Assembly: GCA_017478025.1 (NCBI GenBank)
Contig: JAFVGZ010000003.1
Coordinates: 1 to 64,000, forward strand
Reading direction: 5' to 3'
Length of the DNA: 64,000 bases
DNA from: Prevotella sp.
GTDB lineage: Bacteria > Bacteroidota > Bacteroidia > Bacteroidales > Bacteroidaceae
How positions within the stretch are numbered: position 1 is the first letter of the stretch; each line of letters opens with the position of its first letter. The notes beneath the pieces are model-generated. The model did not search any database. It was not told the DNA's origin and worked only from the letters and a program-made list of their open reading frames with translations. Positions 18,285 to 27,260 of this stretch are shown piece by piece. The position numbers and the translations under genes are program-made.

Positions 18285-18307
18285 GGTGGGAAGAAACAGA
18301 AACCACC
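18285..18307 (+). promoter_or_regulatory. Second copy of the infC-type hairpin, upstream of rpmI
   Basis: GGTGG pairs with CCACC around the 13-nt loop GAAGAAACAGAAA. It differs from the infC copy by one loop base and by a compensatory C-G to T-A stem change. It begins 7 nt after the infC stop and ends 85 nt before rpmI. Confidence 0.6.
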
Positions 18308-18392
18308 TAAAAAGAATGCTAAGAGAGTGCGTAACGCCCGGTATATGCGTTGCCACCTCATTTATTAATAACAATTTATAAATAACAAAAAA

Positions 18393-18590
18393 ATGCCAAA
18401 AGTAAAGACAAATTCCGGTGCTAAGAAGCGCTTTGCTTTCACCGGTTCAGGTAAGGTGAAAAGACGTCACGCTTTCCACAGTCACATCCTGACAAAGAAG
18501 ACAAAGAAGCAGAAGAGAAATCTTCTGGGTTATTCAATCGTTGATTCTTCTAACATGAAGCAGGTTCGCGACTTGCTGTGTATGCGTTAA
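18393..18590 (+). CDS. rpmI: 50S ribosomal protein L35
   Basis: This 65-residue basic protein has the L35 signature: [20 protein letters not shown] at the start, then [20 protein letters not shown]. It is a structural component of the large ribosomal subunit. The length is normal. A 114-nt gap separates it from infC and contains the repeated hairpin, and rplT follows 37 nt downstream. Confidence 0.98.
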   Translation: MPKVKTNSGAKKRFAFTGSGKVKRRHAFHSHILTKKTKKQKRNLLGYSIVDSSNMKQVRDLLCMR

Positions 18591-18627
18591 TTAACCCTAC
18601 CGTCTAACTTTTTAAAGTAAGAAAATT

Positions 18628-18972
18628 ATGCCAAGATCAGTAAATCACGTTGCCTCTAAGGCAAAGAGAACACGCATCCTGAAGCTCACAAAGGGTTACT
18701 TTGGCGCACGCAAGAATGTGTGGACCGTAGCGAAGAATACATGGGAGAAAGGTCTTACCTATGCATATCGCGACCGTAAGAATAAGAAGCGCACATTCCG
18801 TGCTCTGTGGATACAGCGTATCAACGCTGCTGCACGCATGGAGGGCCTGTCATACTCTGCACTTATGGGTCTGCTGCACAAGGAAGGCATCGAAATCAAC
18901 CGTAAGGTCCTTGCTGACCTCGCAGTTAACAATCCCGAGGCATTCAAGGCTATCGTAGATAAGGTAAAGTAA
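18628..18972 (+). CDS. rplT: 50S ribosomal protein L20
   Basis: This 114-residue protein binds 23S rRNA early in large-subunit assembly. It shows the L20 signature: [47 protein letters not shown] and the C-terminal [20 protein letters not shown]. In other bacteria L20 also represses its own operon by binding leader RNA, which makes the two matching hairpins upstream notable. It is the last gene of the operon, followed by a strong terminator. Confidence 0.98.
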   Translation: MPRSVNHVASKAKRTRILKLTKGYFGARKNVWTVAKNTWEKGLTYAYRDRKNKKRTFRALWIQRINAAARMEGLSYSALMGLLHKEGIEINRKVLADLAVNNPEAFKAIVDKVK

Positions 18973-19003
18973 GAGTTGATATAACTGCACTTGCCTGAAA
19001 ATG

Positions 19004-19044
19004 AAGTCGCAGACATTTCTTCATGGGTGTCTGCGACTTTTTCT
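19004..19044 (+). terminator. Rho-independent terminator after rplT
   Basis: AAGTCGCAGACA pairs perfectly with TGTCTGCGACTT around a 12-nt loop and is followed by TTTTCTTT. Confidence 0.9.
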
Positions 19045-19110
19045 TTACTTCTCTGCAATAAATTCATATAGGCGGCGTTATCTAATCAAAGTAACAAAAA
19101 AATCCCGCCT

Positions 19111-19239
19111 ATGAACCAAATCTACTCTAACTACTCATTTACGCCATCAGACGAAGTGCTTAATTATATAAGACTTTTTGCGTACAATTATGATAGTATC
19201 TCCCTCGCTATTGGCAGCAGACTTCCTGCATCTCGATAA
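19111..19239 (+). CDS. Possible small protein overlapping the rpe start
   Basis: A 42-codon ATG frame begins MNQIYSNYSFTPSDEVLNYI and continues RLFAYNYDS. The first 28 residues look like real protein: an amphipathic segment with a FTPS-x-E-V-x-NYI-x-x-FA pattern, like short Bacteroidales proteins I have seen but cannot name. The last residues overlap the beginning of rpe in another frame. It may be a genuine small protein translationally coupled to rpe, or a chance frame. No function is proposed. Confidence 0.35.
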   Translation: MNQIYSNYSFTPSDEVLNYIRLFAYNYDSISLAIGSRLPASR

Positions 19240-19837
19240 GGATATTGAGATGATTAACTCCAGCGAAGCCGATTGGCTGCACCTGGATGTAATGGACGGT
19301 CTGTTTGTCCCCAATATCTCTTTTGGATTCCCCGTACTTGAGGCAGTCGCAAAGGCATGTCGCAAGCCCTTGGACGTGCATTACATGGTAAAGAGCCCTG
19401 AGCGCTTCATTCGTCAGACTGTAGCATTCGGAGCTATGATGATGAATGTGCACTATGAGGCCTGCACGCATCTCCATCGTACCATACACGAAATTCACGA
19501 AGCCGGCATGAAGGCCGGAGTGACGCTCAATCCTTCAACACCGATATGGGTGCTTGAGGATGTAATACGAGACATAGACCTTGTCCTCGTGATGAGCGTG
19601 AACCCGGGTTTCGGTGGGCAGGCTTTTATAGAGAACACTATAGACAAAGTGAAACGCCTGAAAGAAATGATAGGGCGAACAGGCTCAAAGGCCCTCATTG
19701 AAGTGGATGGCGGAGTGAACGGCAAAACCGCGCCACGACTGGCAGAAGCCGGAGTGGATGTGCTGGTGTCTGGCTCATATATCTTCGCTTCAGACAATCC
19801 CAAGCAGGTAATATCCAGCCTGAAAGGGTTGAGCTAA
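19190..19837 (+). CDS. rpe: Ribulose-phosphate 3-epimerase
   Basis: This 215-residue cytoplasmic enzyme interconverts ribulose-5-phosphate and xylulose-5-phosphate in the pentose phosphate pathway. Family motifs are present: the metal and catalytic segments LHLDVMDGLFVPNISFG and DVHYMV, the VMSVNPGFGGQAF block, and the phosphate-binding EVDGGV...VLVSGSYIF end. The ATG at 19190 is chosen. A TTG four codons upstream also keeps the frame but lacks support. It lies 146 nt after the rplT terminator. A possible small ORF overlaps its first 50 bases. Confidence 0.96.
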   Translation: MIVSPSLLAADFLHLDKDIEMINSSEADWLHLDVMDGLFVPNISFGFPVLEAVAKACRKPLDVHYMVKSPERFIRQTVAFGAMMMNVHYEACTHLHRTIHEIHEAGMKAGVTLNPSTPIWVLEDVIRDIDLVLVMSVNPGFGGQAFIENTIDKVKRLKEMIGRTGSKALIEVDGGVNGKTAPRLAEAGVDVLVSGSYIFASDNPKQVISSLKGLS

Positions 19838-19852
19838 GATTAGCGAAATGCC

Positions 19853-19915
19853 GGGATGTCGATTTGTCTATATAACGATATGTCGATATGTCTATATGTC
19901 GAAATAAACATATAA
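19853..19915. repeat. CGATATGT-type octamer run
   Basis: A run of CGATTTGT, CGATATGT, CTATATGT and related octamers lies between rpe and purL. It is the same family as at 9078-9104 and 11562-11613. Confidence 0.65.
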
Positions 19916-19992
19916 CGAGTTATTGCTCTGAGTATAGTCCGGAATGTTTTTACCAATAGTTAGTCACAATACTTAAATCCTGAATACATTAT

Positions 19993-22900
19993 ATGATTCT
20001 ATTCTTCAAAACTCCATCACAGCATGTCATAGCAACAGAGATTAATCATCAGCCTGATACTGATGAGGTAAAGAAGTTATGCTGGCTCTATGACAACGCA
20101 GAACTATTGACAAACGAAAAAGGTGAGCCCGAGACATCGTTGAGCGGATACTTTGTTGGTCCGCGACGCGAGATGATTACGCCTTGGTCAACGAATGCCG
20201 TAGAGATAACGCAGAACATGTCGCTCTGCGGGATTACCCGTATAGAGGAGTATTTCCCGGCAGAGACTGAGGACGCAGAGCACGACGAGATGCTGCAGCG
20301 CATGTATAAAGGCCTGAACCAGGAAATCTTTACGGTCAACAAAAGCCCGGAACCCATTAAGTATATCGAGAACATCGAGGAGCATAATGAGCAGGAAGGC
20401 CTGGCGTTGTCTAAGGAGGAGATTGAATACCTGTATAAGGTGGCTGAGCAGTTAGGACGCCCATTGACAGACTCTGAGCTCTTCGGCTTTGCACAGATTA
20501 ATTCGGAGCATTGCCGCCACAAGATTTTCGGAGGAACATTTGTCATAGACGGCAAGGAGATGGAATCGTCGTTGTTCCAGATGATTAAGCGAACAACCCA
20601 GGAGAATCCTAATAAGATACTGTCAGCCTATAAGGATAATGTGGCTTTTGCCGCAGGACCAGAGATAGAGCAGTTCTCACCTGCCAACCATGCAGAGCCT
20701 GATACATACAAAATAAAAAAGGTGGAGAGCGTTATTTCCCTCAAGGCTGAGACTCATAACTTCCCTACTACCGTAGAGCCGTTCAATGGTGCCGCCACAG
20801 GTACCGGCGGTGAGATACGCGACCGTATGGGAGGTGGCGTTGGCTCATGGCCAATTGCCGGAACAGCAGTCTATATGACCTCTTATCCGCGTAAGGATAA
20901 GGGTGACGAGCATACTGACGGATTGCTGCATTGGAGCAAGGACAAGGACTGTCATGAGTGGGAGAAGATAATGCCGATACGTAAGTGGCTGTATCAGACA
21001 CCTGAGCAGATACTTATCAAGGCTTCAAACGGAGCATCGGATTTTGGTAATAAGTTCGGTCAGCCACTCATCTGCGGTTCTGTCCTCACCTTTGAGCATC
21101 AGGAGCCGAACTCCGAAGAGCAGTACGCTTACGACAAGGTTATCATGCTTGCAGGAGGTGTGGGCTATGGTATCAAGCGTGATTGTATAAAGGGTGAGCC
21201 GCAGCCAGGCAACAAAATCGTTGTCATGGGCGGTGAGAATTACCGTATCGGACTGGGTGGCGGTTCTGTTTCAAGTGTGGAGACAGGCAGATACTCCAGC
21301 GGTATTGAGCTGAATGCGGTTCAGCGAGCCAACCCTGAGATGCAGAAACGTGCATATAATGTTATCCGTGCATTAGGTGAGGAAGATAAGAACCCAATCG
21401 TTTCCATTCACGATCACGGCTCAGCCGGACACGTAAACTGTCTTTCAGAGCTTGTGGAAGAATGTGGCGGACTCATACACATGGACAAGTTGCCTGTGGG
21501 CGATAAGACCTTGTCGGCAAAGGAGATTATAGCCAACGAGTCTCAGGAGCGCATGGGACTGCTCATCGACGAGAGTTCAATAGAGCATGTACAGAAGATT
21601 GCTGACCGCGAGAGAGCTCCGATGTACACCGTAGGAGAGACTACAGGTGACCATCGCTTTGCTTTTGAGCAGGCTGACGGAGAGAGACCTTTCGACCTTG
21701 CCGTAGAGCAGATGTTCGGTTCATCGCCAAAGACAGTCATGGACGACAAGACTGTTGAGCGTAAATATGATGTTGTGACGTATGACGCTTCTGGTCTGTC
21801 ATCCAACACCACGCTCAATGAGCAGCTGACATCTTATCTTAAAGACGTGCTGCAACTGGAGGCTGTAGCATGTAAGGATTGGCTGACAAACAAGGTTGAC
21901 CGTAGCGTCACAGGCCGTGTAGCCCGCCAGCAATGCCAAGGAGAGTTGCAGTTGCCGCTTTCTGACTGTGGCGTAGTAGCTCTTGACTATACGGGCACCA
22001 AGGGAATAGCGACCTCTTTGGGACATGCTCCACAGGCAGCTCTGGCAAACCCAGAGGCCGGTTCGGTTCTTTCCGTTGCCGAAGCTCTGACCAACCTCGT
22101 GTGGGCACCATTGGATATTCCAGAGGGTAAGGGCGCTACATGTATGGACAGTATCTCGCTGAGCGCCAACTGGATGTGGCCATGTCGTGCACAACAAGGT
22201 GAGGATGCAAGACTCTATAGCGCCGTTAAGGCTTTGAGTGACTTCTGTCTCGCCTTGCAGGTCAACGTTCCTACAGGTAAGGACTCACTCTCAATGACTC
22301 AGAAATATCCTGACGGCAAGAAGATTATCGCCCCGGGTACGGTCATCGTGAGTGCAGGCGGTGAGGTCAGCGATGTGAAGAAGACCGTTTCGCCGGTTAT
22401 CAATACGGCAGAAAAGGATTCACGTCTGTACTACATAGACTTCTCGTTTGACAAACTTCAGCTCGGTGGTTCCGCTTTTGCTCAGAGCAGAGGAAAAGTA
22501 GGCAGCGACGTACCGACTGTGGCGAACCCAGAGTATTTCCGTGATGCCTTTATCGCAGTTCAGCAGCTGGTGTCTGAAGGCTTGGTTCTTGCAGGCCATG
22601 ATATATCTGCAGGTGGTATTATCACCTGTCTGCTTGAGATGTGTTTTGCCAACACCAAGGGCGGACTGGATATCAATTTCAATAAACTCGTAGAGGGTGA
22701 CATCGTGAAGATACTCTTTGCAGAGAATCCAGGTGTTGTTATTCAGGTAAAGGATAGCGATGCAACCCGCGTGAAGAAGATCCTTGACGATGCCGGCGTT
22801 GGTTATGCTAAGATAGGTAAGCCGACTTCAGGTGAGGGCAAGCGACTCATCACTATCGCTAAGACTATAAGCAATGCCAATGTGCCGAACACTCAGTTGG

Positions 22901-23919
22901 CGGCTCGCGATATGCTGTTCACATTTGATATCGAGGAACTCCGTGATGTTTGGTACAAAACATCTTTCCTCCTTGATCGCAGACAGAGCTTCCACGGCAA
23001 GGCTGCGGAGCGTTTTGCTAACTACAGCAACATACCTGTGGAATGGACGTTGAGCGGAGCACCGCTTAAGGCAGAGTCACGTGACAACATAAAAGGAAAG
23101 CGACCACTTGTGGCTGTTATTCGAGAGAAGGGCTCTAACTCTGAGCGCGAGATGGCGTGGTCATTCTATCAGGCTGGCTTTGATGTGAAGGATGTCACTA
23201 TGACAGACCTTATCACAGGACGCGAGACATTAGAGGAAGTGAATGTCATAGCCTTCTGCGGCGGCTTCTCAAACTCTGACGTACTTGGCTCTGCAAAGGG
23301 TTGGGCCGGTGCTTTCCTCTACAATCCTAAGGCTAAGGAGGCTCTTGACAAATTCTATTCACGTCAGGACACCTTGTCATTCGGTGTATGTAACGGTTGT
23401 CAGCTGATGATTGAGCTGGGACTAATAGACAACAATTTCCCTCTGCAGTCCAATGGGGCTGAGGACAGACTCAGCGCTGAGAGGTTGTTACAGTACAAGC
23501 AGCAGTATGCCCAGATGCAGCATAATGACTCGCACAAGTTTGAGTCAACATTCGTGACGTTGCAGATACCTCAGAATGATTCAGTCATGTTTGGTTCGCT
23601 GAGCGGAAAGAAAATAGGTTGCTGGGTGGCTCATGGAGAAGGTAAGTTCCACCTGCCACAGACAGAGGACAAGTATAATATCGTAGCGAAGTATAATCGT
23701 CACGGTTATCCAGCAAATCCTAACGGTTCCGATTACGACGTAGCAGCCCTTGCAAGTGCTGATGGTCGTCACTTAGCCATCATGCCTCACCCAGAACGCA
23801 CACAGCATCCTTGGCAATGCGGATACTATCCCGTAGAGCGCAGGCTGACAGATACAGTCACACCTTGGCACGAGGCCTTCGTAAATGCCCGTAAATGGGT
23901 AGAAGAAAGAATGAAGTAA
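19993..23919 (+). CDS. purL: Phosphoribosylformylglycinamidine synthase
   Basis: This 1308-residue single-chain FGAM synthase catalyses the ATP- and glutamine-dependent fourth step of purine synthesis. The N-terminal PurS-like region covers about 1-160. FGAR/ATP-binding repeats follow, with the FAQINSEHCRHKIFGG and KAETHNFPTTVEPFNGAATG blocks. The C-terminal class I glutaminase shows AFCGGFSNSDVLGSAKGWAG, the nucleophile Cys in FGVCNGCQL, HGEGKF and the MPHPERTQHP His/Glu. It matches the large gamma-proteobacterial/eukaryotic type rather than the PurSLQ complex. The gene is monocistronic, with a clear terminator downstream. Confidence 0.98.
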   Translation: MILFFKTPSQHVIATEINHQPDTDEVKKLCWLYDNAELLTNEKGEPETSLSGYFVGPRREMITPWSTNAVEITQNMSLCGITRIEEYFPAETEDAEHDEMLQRMYKGLNQEIFTVNKSPEPIKYIENIEEHNEQEGLALSKEEIEYLYKVAEQLGRPLTDSELFGFAQINSEHCRHKIFGGTFVIDGKEMESSLFQMIKRTTQENPNKILSAYKDNVAFAAGPEIEQFSPANHAEPDTYKIKKVESVISLKAETHNFPTTVEPFNGAATGTGGEIRDRMGGGVGSWPIAGTAVYMTSYPRKDKGDEHTDGLLHWSKDKDCHEWEKIMPIRKWLYQTPEQILIKASNGASDFGNKFGQPLICGSVLTFEHQEPNSEEQYAYDKVIMLAGGVGYGIKRDCIKGEPQPGNKIVVMGGENYRIGLGGGSVSSVETGRYSSGIELNAVQRANPEMQKRAYNVIRALGEEDKNPIVSIHDHGSAGHVNCLSELVEECGGLIHMDKLPVGDKTLSAKEIIANESQERMGLLIDESSIEHVQKIADRERAPMYTVGETTGDHRFAFEQADGERPFDLAVEQMFGSSPKTVMDDKTVERKYDVVTYDASGLSSNTTLNEQLTSYLKDVLQLEAVACKDWLTNKVDRSVTGRVARQQCQGELQLPLSDCGVVALDYTGTKGIATSLGHAPQAALANPEAGSVLSVAEALTNLVWAPLDIPEGKGATCMDSISLSANWMWPCRAQQGEDARLYSAVKALSDFCLALQVNVPTGKDSLSMTQKYPDGKKIIAPGTVIVSAGGEVSDVKKTVSPVINTAEKDSRLYYIDFSFDKLQLGGSAFAQSRGKVGSDVPTVANPEYFRDAFIAVQQLVSEGLVLAGHDISAGGIITCLLEMCFANTKGGLDINFNKLVEGDIVKILFAENPGVVIQVKDSDATRVKKILDDAGVGYAKIGKPTSGEGKRLITIAKTISNANVPNTQLAARDMLFTFDIEELRDVWYKTSFLLDRRQSFHGKAAERFANYSNIPVEWTLSGAPLKAESRDNIKGKRPLVAVIREKGSNSEREMAWSFYQAGFDVKDVTMTDLITGRETLEEVNVIAFCGGFSNSDVLGSAKGWAGAFLYNPKAKEALDKFYSRQDTLSFGVCNGCQLMIELGLIDNNFPLQSNGAEDRLSAERLLQYKQQYAQMQHNDSHKFESTFVTLQIPQNDSVMFGSLSGKKIGCWVAHGEGKFHLPQTEDKYNIVAKYNRHGYPANPNGSDYDVAALASADGRHLAIMPHPERTQHPWQCGYYPVERRLTDTVTPWHEAFVNARKWVEERMK

Positions 23920-23944
23920 AACAGATATATACTGTAAGTGAAAT

Positions 23945-23979
23945 AGAAAAGGAGTTGCGTTTGGCAACTCCTTTTCTAT
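23945..23979. terminator. Terminator after purL
   Basis: AGAAAAGGAGTTGC pairs with GCAACTCCTTTTCT around a short loop. The A/T-flanked stem could serve both purL (+) and the converging GtrA gene (-). Confidence 0.85.
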
Positions 23980-24050
23980 TATAGACCTTAGGGTATTTAT
24001 ATTATGTCCCCTTAGGATTTTCCGTTATATTTCCTTATGGGATAGTTTTT

Positions 24051-24488
24051 TTATTTCTTGAATACCATGCGCAGGATAGTGAACTGTACTAGCATTGCTA
24101 TTCCCATAACTATGAATGGTGCCAAGAAGCGGTTTACTCCAAGTTGCATCATGCACCAGAATAGCGATGTGTGGAGAAGTATGTTTACTCCGTGTGACCC
24201 GCAGAAGCCTATAAAGTGCTTCCAGCTTGGACGTTTGCGGAAGGTAAAGTATGTGGTAGTGAAATAATTTACCACAAAACTGACTACATATCCAATAGCG
24301 TATGATACGTTTACCTCAAGAAAGAATTGGCAGCAGCAATACACCGCATAATGTATCGCTGCTGCTAAACATCCGTTCAGAACGAAACGCATGAACTGCG
24401 CTTGCTTACTATCTGATGTTAAACTATTAAGCAATGTTCCGATTTCCCTGTTATTATACCAAGTGTGAGATAAGGTTCTCACGATCAC
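24051..24488 (-). CDS. GtrA-family membrane protein
   Basis: This small protein of up to 145 residues has four predicted transmembrane helices. It has GtrA features: a RFVLNGCLAAAIHYAVY first helix, then YVVSFVVNYFTTTYFTFR. GtrA proteins are thought to help move polyprenyl-linked sugars across the membrane for cell-surface glycosylation. The longest frame begins with GTG at 24488 and overlaps ddh by 35 bases. The first ATG (24392) would remove the SKQAQF segment that normally precedes helix 1, so an upstream start is more likely. A GT2 of the DPM/GtrB type is encoded far away at 61240. Confidence 0.8.
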   Translation of the reverse strand: MIVRTLSHTWYNNREIGTLLNSLTSDSKQAQFMRFVLNGCLAAAIHYAVYCCCQFFLEVNVSYAIGYVVSFVVNYFTTTYFTFRKRPSWKHFIGFCGSHGVNILLHTSLFWCMMQLGVNRFLAPFIVMGIAMLVQFTILRMVFKK

Positions 24489-25353
24489 CTGGCAGGTAAT
24501 CTATTACAGGAATCTCAATCATTGTGTAGCATCCTGGCTGCTGACGCATAGAGGCACGAGCTACATTAACCAGTACCTGGGCGGTCAGAGCAGGATTGTT
24601 TATCTTCATATTGAACTCAAACATCTGGTTGTGAGTCTTACCGCTTACGCCCTTTCGGACAAGGTTTACTCCGTGACCGACATCGTTGAGCGCATCTACG
24701 CTTTCAACAGCAAAGACGTGTGTCTCATCGTTTGCAAAGTATGGGTCAGCCTTTATTGACTTCGTTACCTCAGCGAGATCGGCTCCCTCTTCCAACTCCA
24801 CATATACCATACGACGGTGAATGCCTTCGCCTACAGGGATAGTCATAGAGAGTGCATCCTTAACACCTGCCTTTGAGCGTACACATACAGAGTGACCCAT
24901 AGAGCGTCCAGGACCGAAGTTCGTGTATGACAGTCCCTTTGGTGCAAGGCTCTGCATAAGTGTGCGTACGATAGAGTCGGAGCCTGGATCCCATCCTGCA
25001 GCTATGACTGCCACGGTACCGTTCTTCTGACAAATAGGTGTCAGAGCGCGACGATAGTCAACAATAGAAGTGTGAATATCAAAAGAGTCCACAGTATTTA
25101 TACCCATAGCGAGTATCTTCTCTGCATACTCCTGGCAGGAGCGGGTAGGGGTAGCAAGAATAGCTACATCAACATCTTTCAGCTCGGCAATGTCTTTCAC
25201 AACATTGTAGGGAGTCAGCTCCAAAGGCTTGTTGTCGCTTCCGTTACGACGTACAACACCTGCAATCTCAAAATCTTCACTGGCTTCCAATGCTTCAATA
25301 GCAAATTTACCAATGTTTCCGTAGCCTACTACGGCTGCACGAATCTTTTTCAT
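24454..25353 (-). CDS. ddh: meso-Diaminopimelate D-dehydrogenase
   Basis: This 299-residue NADPH enzyme makes meso-diaminopimelate directly from tetrahydrodipicolinate for lysine and peptidoglycan synthesis. It opens with a Rossmann motif (RAAVVGYGNIGKFA). It continues with the family blocks ILATPTRSCQEYAE, TVDSFDIH, AGWDPGSDSIVR and FGPGRSMGHSVCVRSKAGVKDA. The length is close to other Ddh proteins. The ATG start is clear. The downstream GtrA frame overlaps its 3' end, suggesting cotranscription. Its upstream neighbour is the UPF0210 gene, 75 nt away. Confidence 0.96.
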   Translation of the reverse strand: MKKIRAAVVGYGNIGKFAIEALEASEDFEIAGVVRRNGSDNKPLELTPYNVVKDIAELKDVDVAILATPTRSCQEYAEKILAMGINTVDSFDIHTSIVDYRRALTPICQKNGTVAVIAAGWDPGSDSIVRTLMQSLAPKGLSYTNFGPGRSMGHSVCVRSKAGVKDALSMTIPVGEGIHRRMVYVELEEGADLAEVTKSIKADPYFANDETHVFAVESVDALNDVGHGVNLVRKGVSGKTHNQMFEFNMKINNPALTAQVLVNVARASMRQQPGCYTMIEIPVIDYLPGDRENLISHLV

Positions 25354-25428
25354 AGTTTGTTGTTGTTTTTTTTGAATTTATATGGGTTTGTGTTATATCT
25401 TCTATTATCAAAGATACTTACCAATATT

Positions 25429-26808
25429 TTAATTCTTAAAGCTGTGTATAGGAGCCGGGATGCGTCCTGTTCGGTTTACAAACCGTCCGCAGTCATAAGT
25501 GTTGACCGGCATGATTGGTGCATAGCCCAATAAGCCGCCAAATTCCACGGTGTCACCAACTTTCTTTCCTATTACCGGGATAATTCTTACCGCTGTGGTT
25601 TTTTGGTTCACCATACCAATAGCGCTTTCATCGGCTATGATGCCTGCAATTGTCGTTGCCTTGGTATCTCCGGGGATAGCAATCATGTCAAGACCAACGG
25701 AGCATACGCAGGTCATAGCTTCAAGCTTCTCTATTGTCAAGGCACCAGCTTTTACGGCATCTATCATTCCCTGATCTTCTGACACTGGGATGAAAGCACC
25801 GCTTAGTCCACCAACATAAGATGATGCCATTACGCCACCTTTCTTCACCTGGTCGTTAAGAAGAGCCAAAGCAGCTGTGGTGCCCGGGGCTCCTGCATGC
25901 TCCACGCCGATACATTGCAGAATGTCCGCCACAGAGTCACCTATGGCAGGAGTAGGAGCAAGTGACAAGTCTATGATGCCGAACGGGATGCCCAGTCTCT
26001 TCGATGCTTCCTGAGCCACCAACTGTCCTACACGCGTAATCTTGAAAGCCGTCTTCTTTATTGTCTCGCAGAGAACCTCAAAGTTGGCAGGTTTTTCCTT
26101 ACCCTTATCCATCTGTTCCAATGCATACTTTACGACTCCCGGGCCTGATACACCTACGTTTATAATAGCATCGGCCTCGCTTACTCCGTGGAATGCTCCA
26201 GCCATAAAGGGATTGTCATCTGGAGCGTTGCACAGAACGACAAGTTTTGCACATCCAAGCGAATCCTGTTCCTTTGTATTATATGCTGTCTGCAGTATTA
26301 TGTCTCCCATAAGGCGAACAGCATCCATATTTATTCCCGTCTTTGTAGAACCGACATTTACAGATGAACAGATGCGTTCTGTTTCTGCCAAAGCCTGTGG
26401 TATGGAGCGTATGAGCAGCTCATCGCTCTTCGTCATGCCTTTTGATACAACAGCAGAGTATCCTCCCAAGAAGTTTACGCCAACTTCTTTTGCCGCCTTG
26501 TCGAGGGTTTTTGCTATCTGGACATAATCTGCCGGTATCTTGCAGCATGCTGCTCCTACAAGTGATATCGGGGTAATAGAGATGCGTTTGTTTACAATAG
26601 GTATTGCAAACTCTCGCGAAATCTGCTCACCTGTTGACACCAGGTTTTGAGCCAGCATAGTTATTTTGCGATATATCTTTTCGCAGGTTGTGTTTAAATC
26701 CTTGTCAGCACAATCCAGCAGGCTTATACCCAACGTAATAGTACGTACGTCAAGGTTCTCCTGCTCGATCATCTTATTGGTTTCAAGGACTTCGCTGATG
26801 TTTATCAT
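25429..26808 (-). CDS. UPF0210 (PFL/DUF711) family protein
   Basis: This 459-residue protein matches the UPF0210 family: [16 protein letters not shown] near the start, then [11 protein letters not shown], the [16 protein letters not shown] block and [16 protein letters not shown]. The fold is related to glycyl-radical (PFL-like) enzymes, but no reaction is established. It is cytoplasmic with no signal peptide. The small ACT-domain protein encoded upstream (UPF0237) is its usual genomic partner, which suggests ligand-responsive control of this protein. The ATG start is clear. Confidence 0.92.
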   Translation of the reverse strand: MINISEVLETNKMIEQENLDVRTITLGISLLDCADKDLNTTCEKIYRKITMLAQNLVSTGEQISREFAIPIVNKRISITPISLVGAACCKIPADYVQIAKTLDKAAKEVGVNFLGGYSAVVSKGMTKSDELLIRSIPQALAETERICSSVNVGSTKTGINMDAVRLMGDIILQTAYNTKEQDSLGCAKLVVLCNAPDDNPFMAGAFHGVSEADAIINVGVSGPGVVKYALEQMDKGKEKPANFEVLCETIKKTAFKITRVGQLVAQEASKRLGIPFGIIDLSLAPTPAIGDSVADILQCIGVEHAGAPGTTAALALLNDQVKKGGVMASSYVGGLSGAFIPVSEDQGMIDAVKAGALTIEKLEAMTCVCSVGLDMIAIPGDTKATTIAGIIADESAIGMVNQKTTAVRIIPVIGKKVGDTVEFGGLLGYAPIMPVNTYDCGRFVNRTGRIPAPIHSFKN

Positions 26809-26892
26809 TAGATAATGTTTGAGTTTTTTTTGTGGGGGTATTCACTCTTAATTCTTCACTCTTCCCTCATCTCTCATCCCTCCCTGTAATTT

Positions 26893-26932
26893 CCCTCCCT
26901 CCCCCAGGGGAGGGCCGGGGTGGGGCTTTCTT
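26893..26932 (-). repeat. Intergenic G/C palindrome element
   Basis: CCTCCCC-CA-GGGGAGG, with a flanking GGCCGGGGTGGGGCT, lies between the UPF0210 and ACT genes. It is preceded by a TTCACTCT-type octamer run (26846-26880). Related copies lie inside coding sequences at 8305 and 15612. Confidence 0.65.
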
Positions 26933-26934
26933 TC

Positions 26935-27207
26935 TTATATCCTATGCATCTTATCAAAGATGTCTTCCAACTGGCACTTCACCTGTACTCCCATATCTTT
27001 TCCGATATTTGACAGTTCGGAAGATACCTGATCAAAGGATGTGTTGCACTTAGACATATCCACAATCATCATCATGTTAAAGAACTCCTGCACGATGGTC
27101 TGAGAAATGTCGAGAATGTTTATCTGGCTGTCAGCCAAATAAGAACACACTTTGGCGATAATGCCTACGGTGTCTTTACCTACTACGGTTATAATTGCTC
27201 TTGTCAC
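26935..27207 (-). CDS. ACT-domain protein (UPF0237)
   Basis: This 90-residue protein consists of a single ACT domain. It opens RAIITVVGKDTVGIIAKV and contains NILDISQTIVQEFFNMMMIV, the usual beta-alpha-beta-beta-alpha-beta pattern for amino-acid-sensing regulatory domains. It starts with GTG; no ATG is available near the family start. It is immediately upstream of the UPF0210 gene, its common partner across many bacteria, so it probably regulates that protein. The intervening 126 bp hold repeat DNA. Confidence 0.92.
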   Translation of the reverse strand: MTRAIITVVGKDTVGIIAKVCSYLADSQINILDISQTIVQEFFNMMMIVDMSKCNTSFDQVSSELSNIGKDMGVQVKCQLEDIFDKMHRI

Positions 27208-27260
27208 TTTATTTTTCCTTTTTATGTAAATGTGAATTATGCTATCGACGCCTTACGTTC

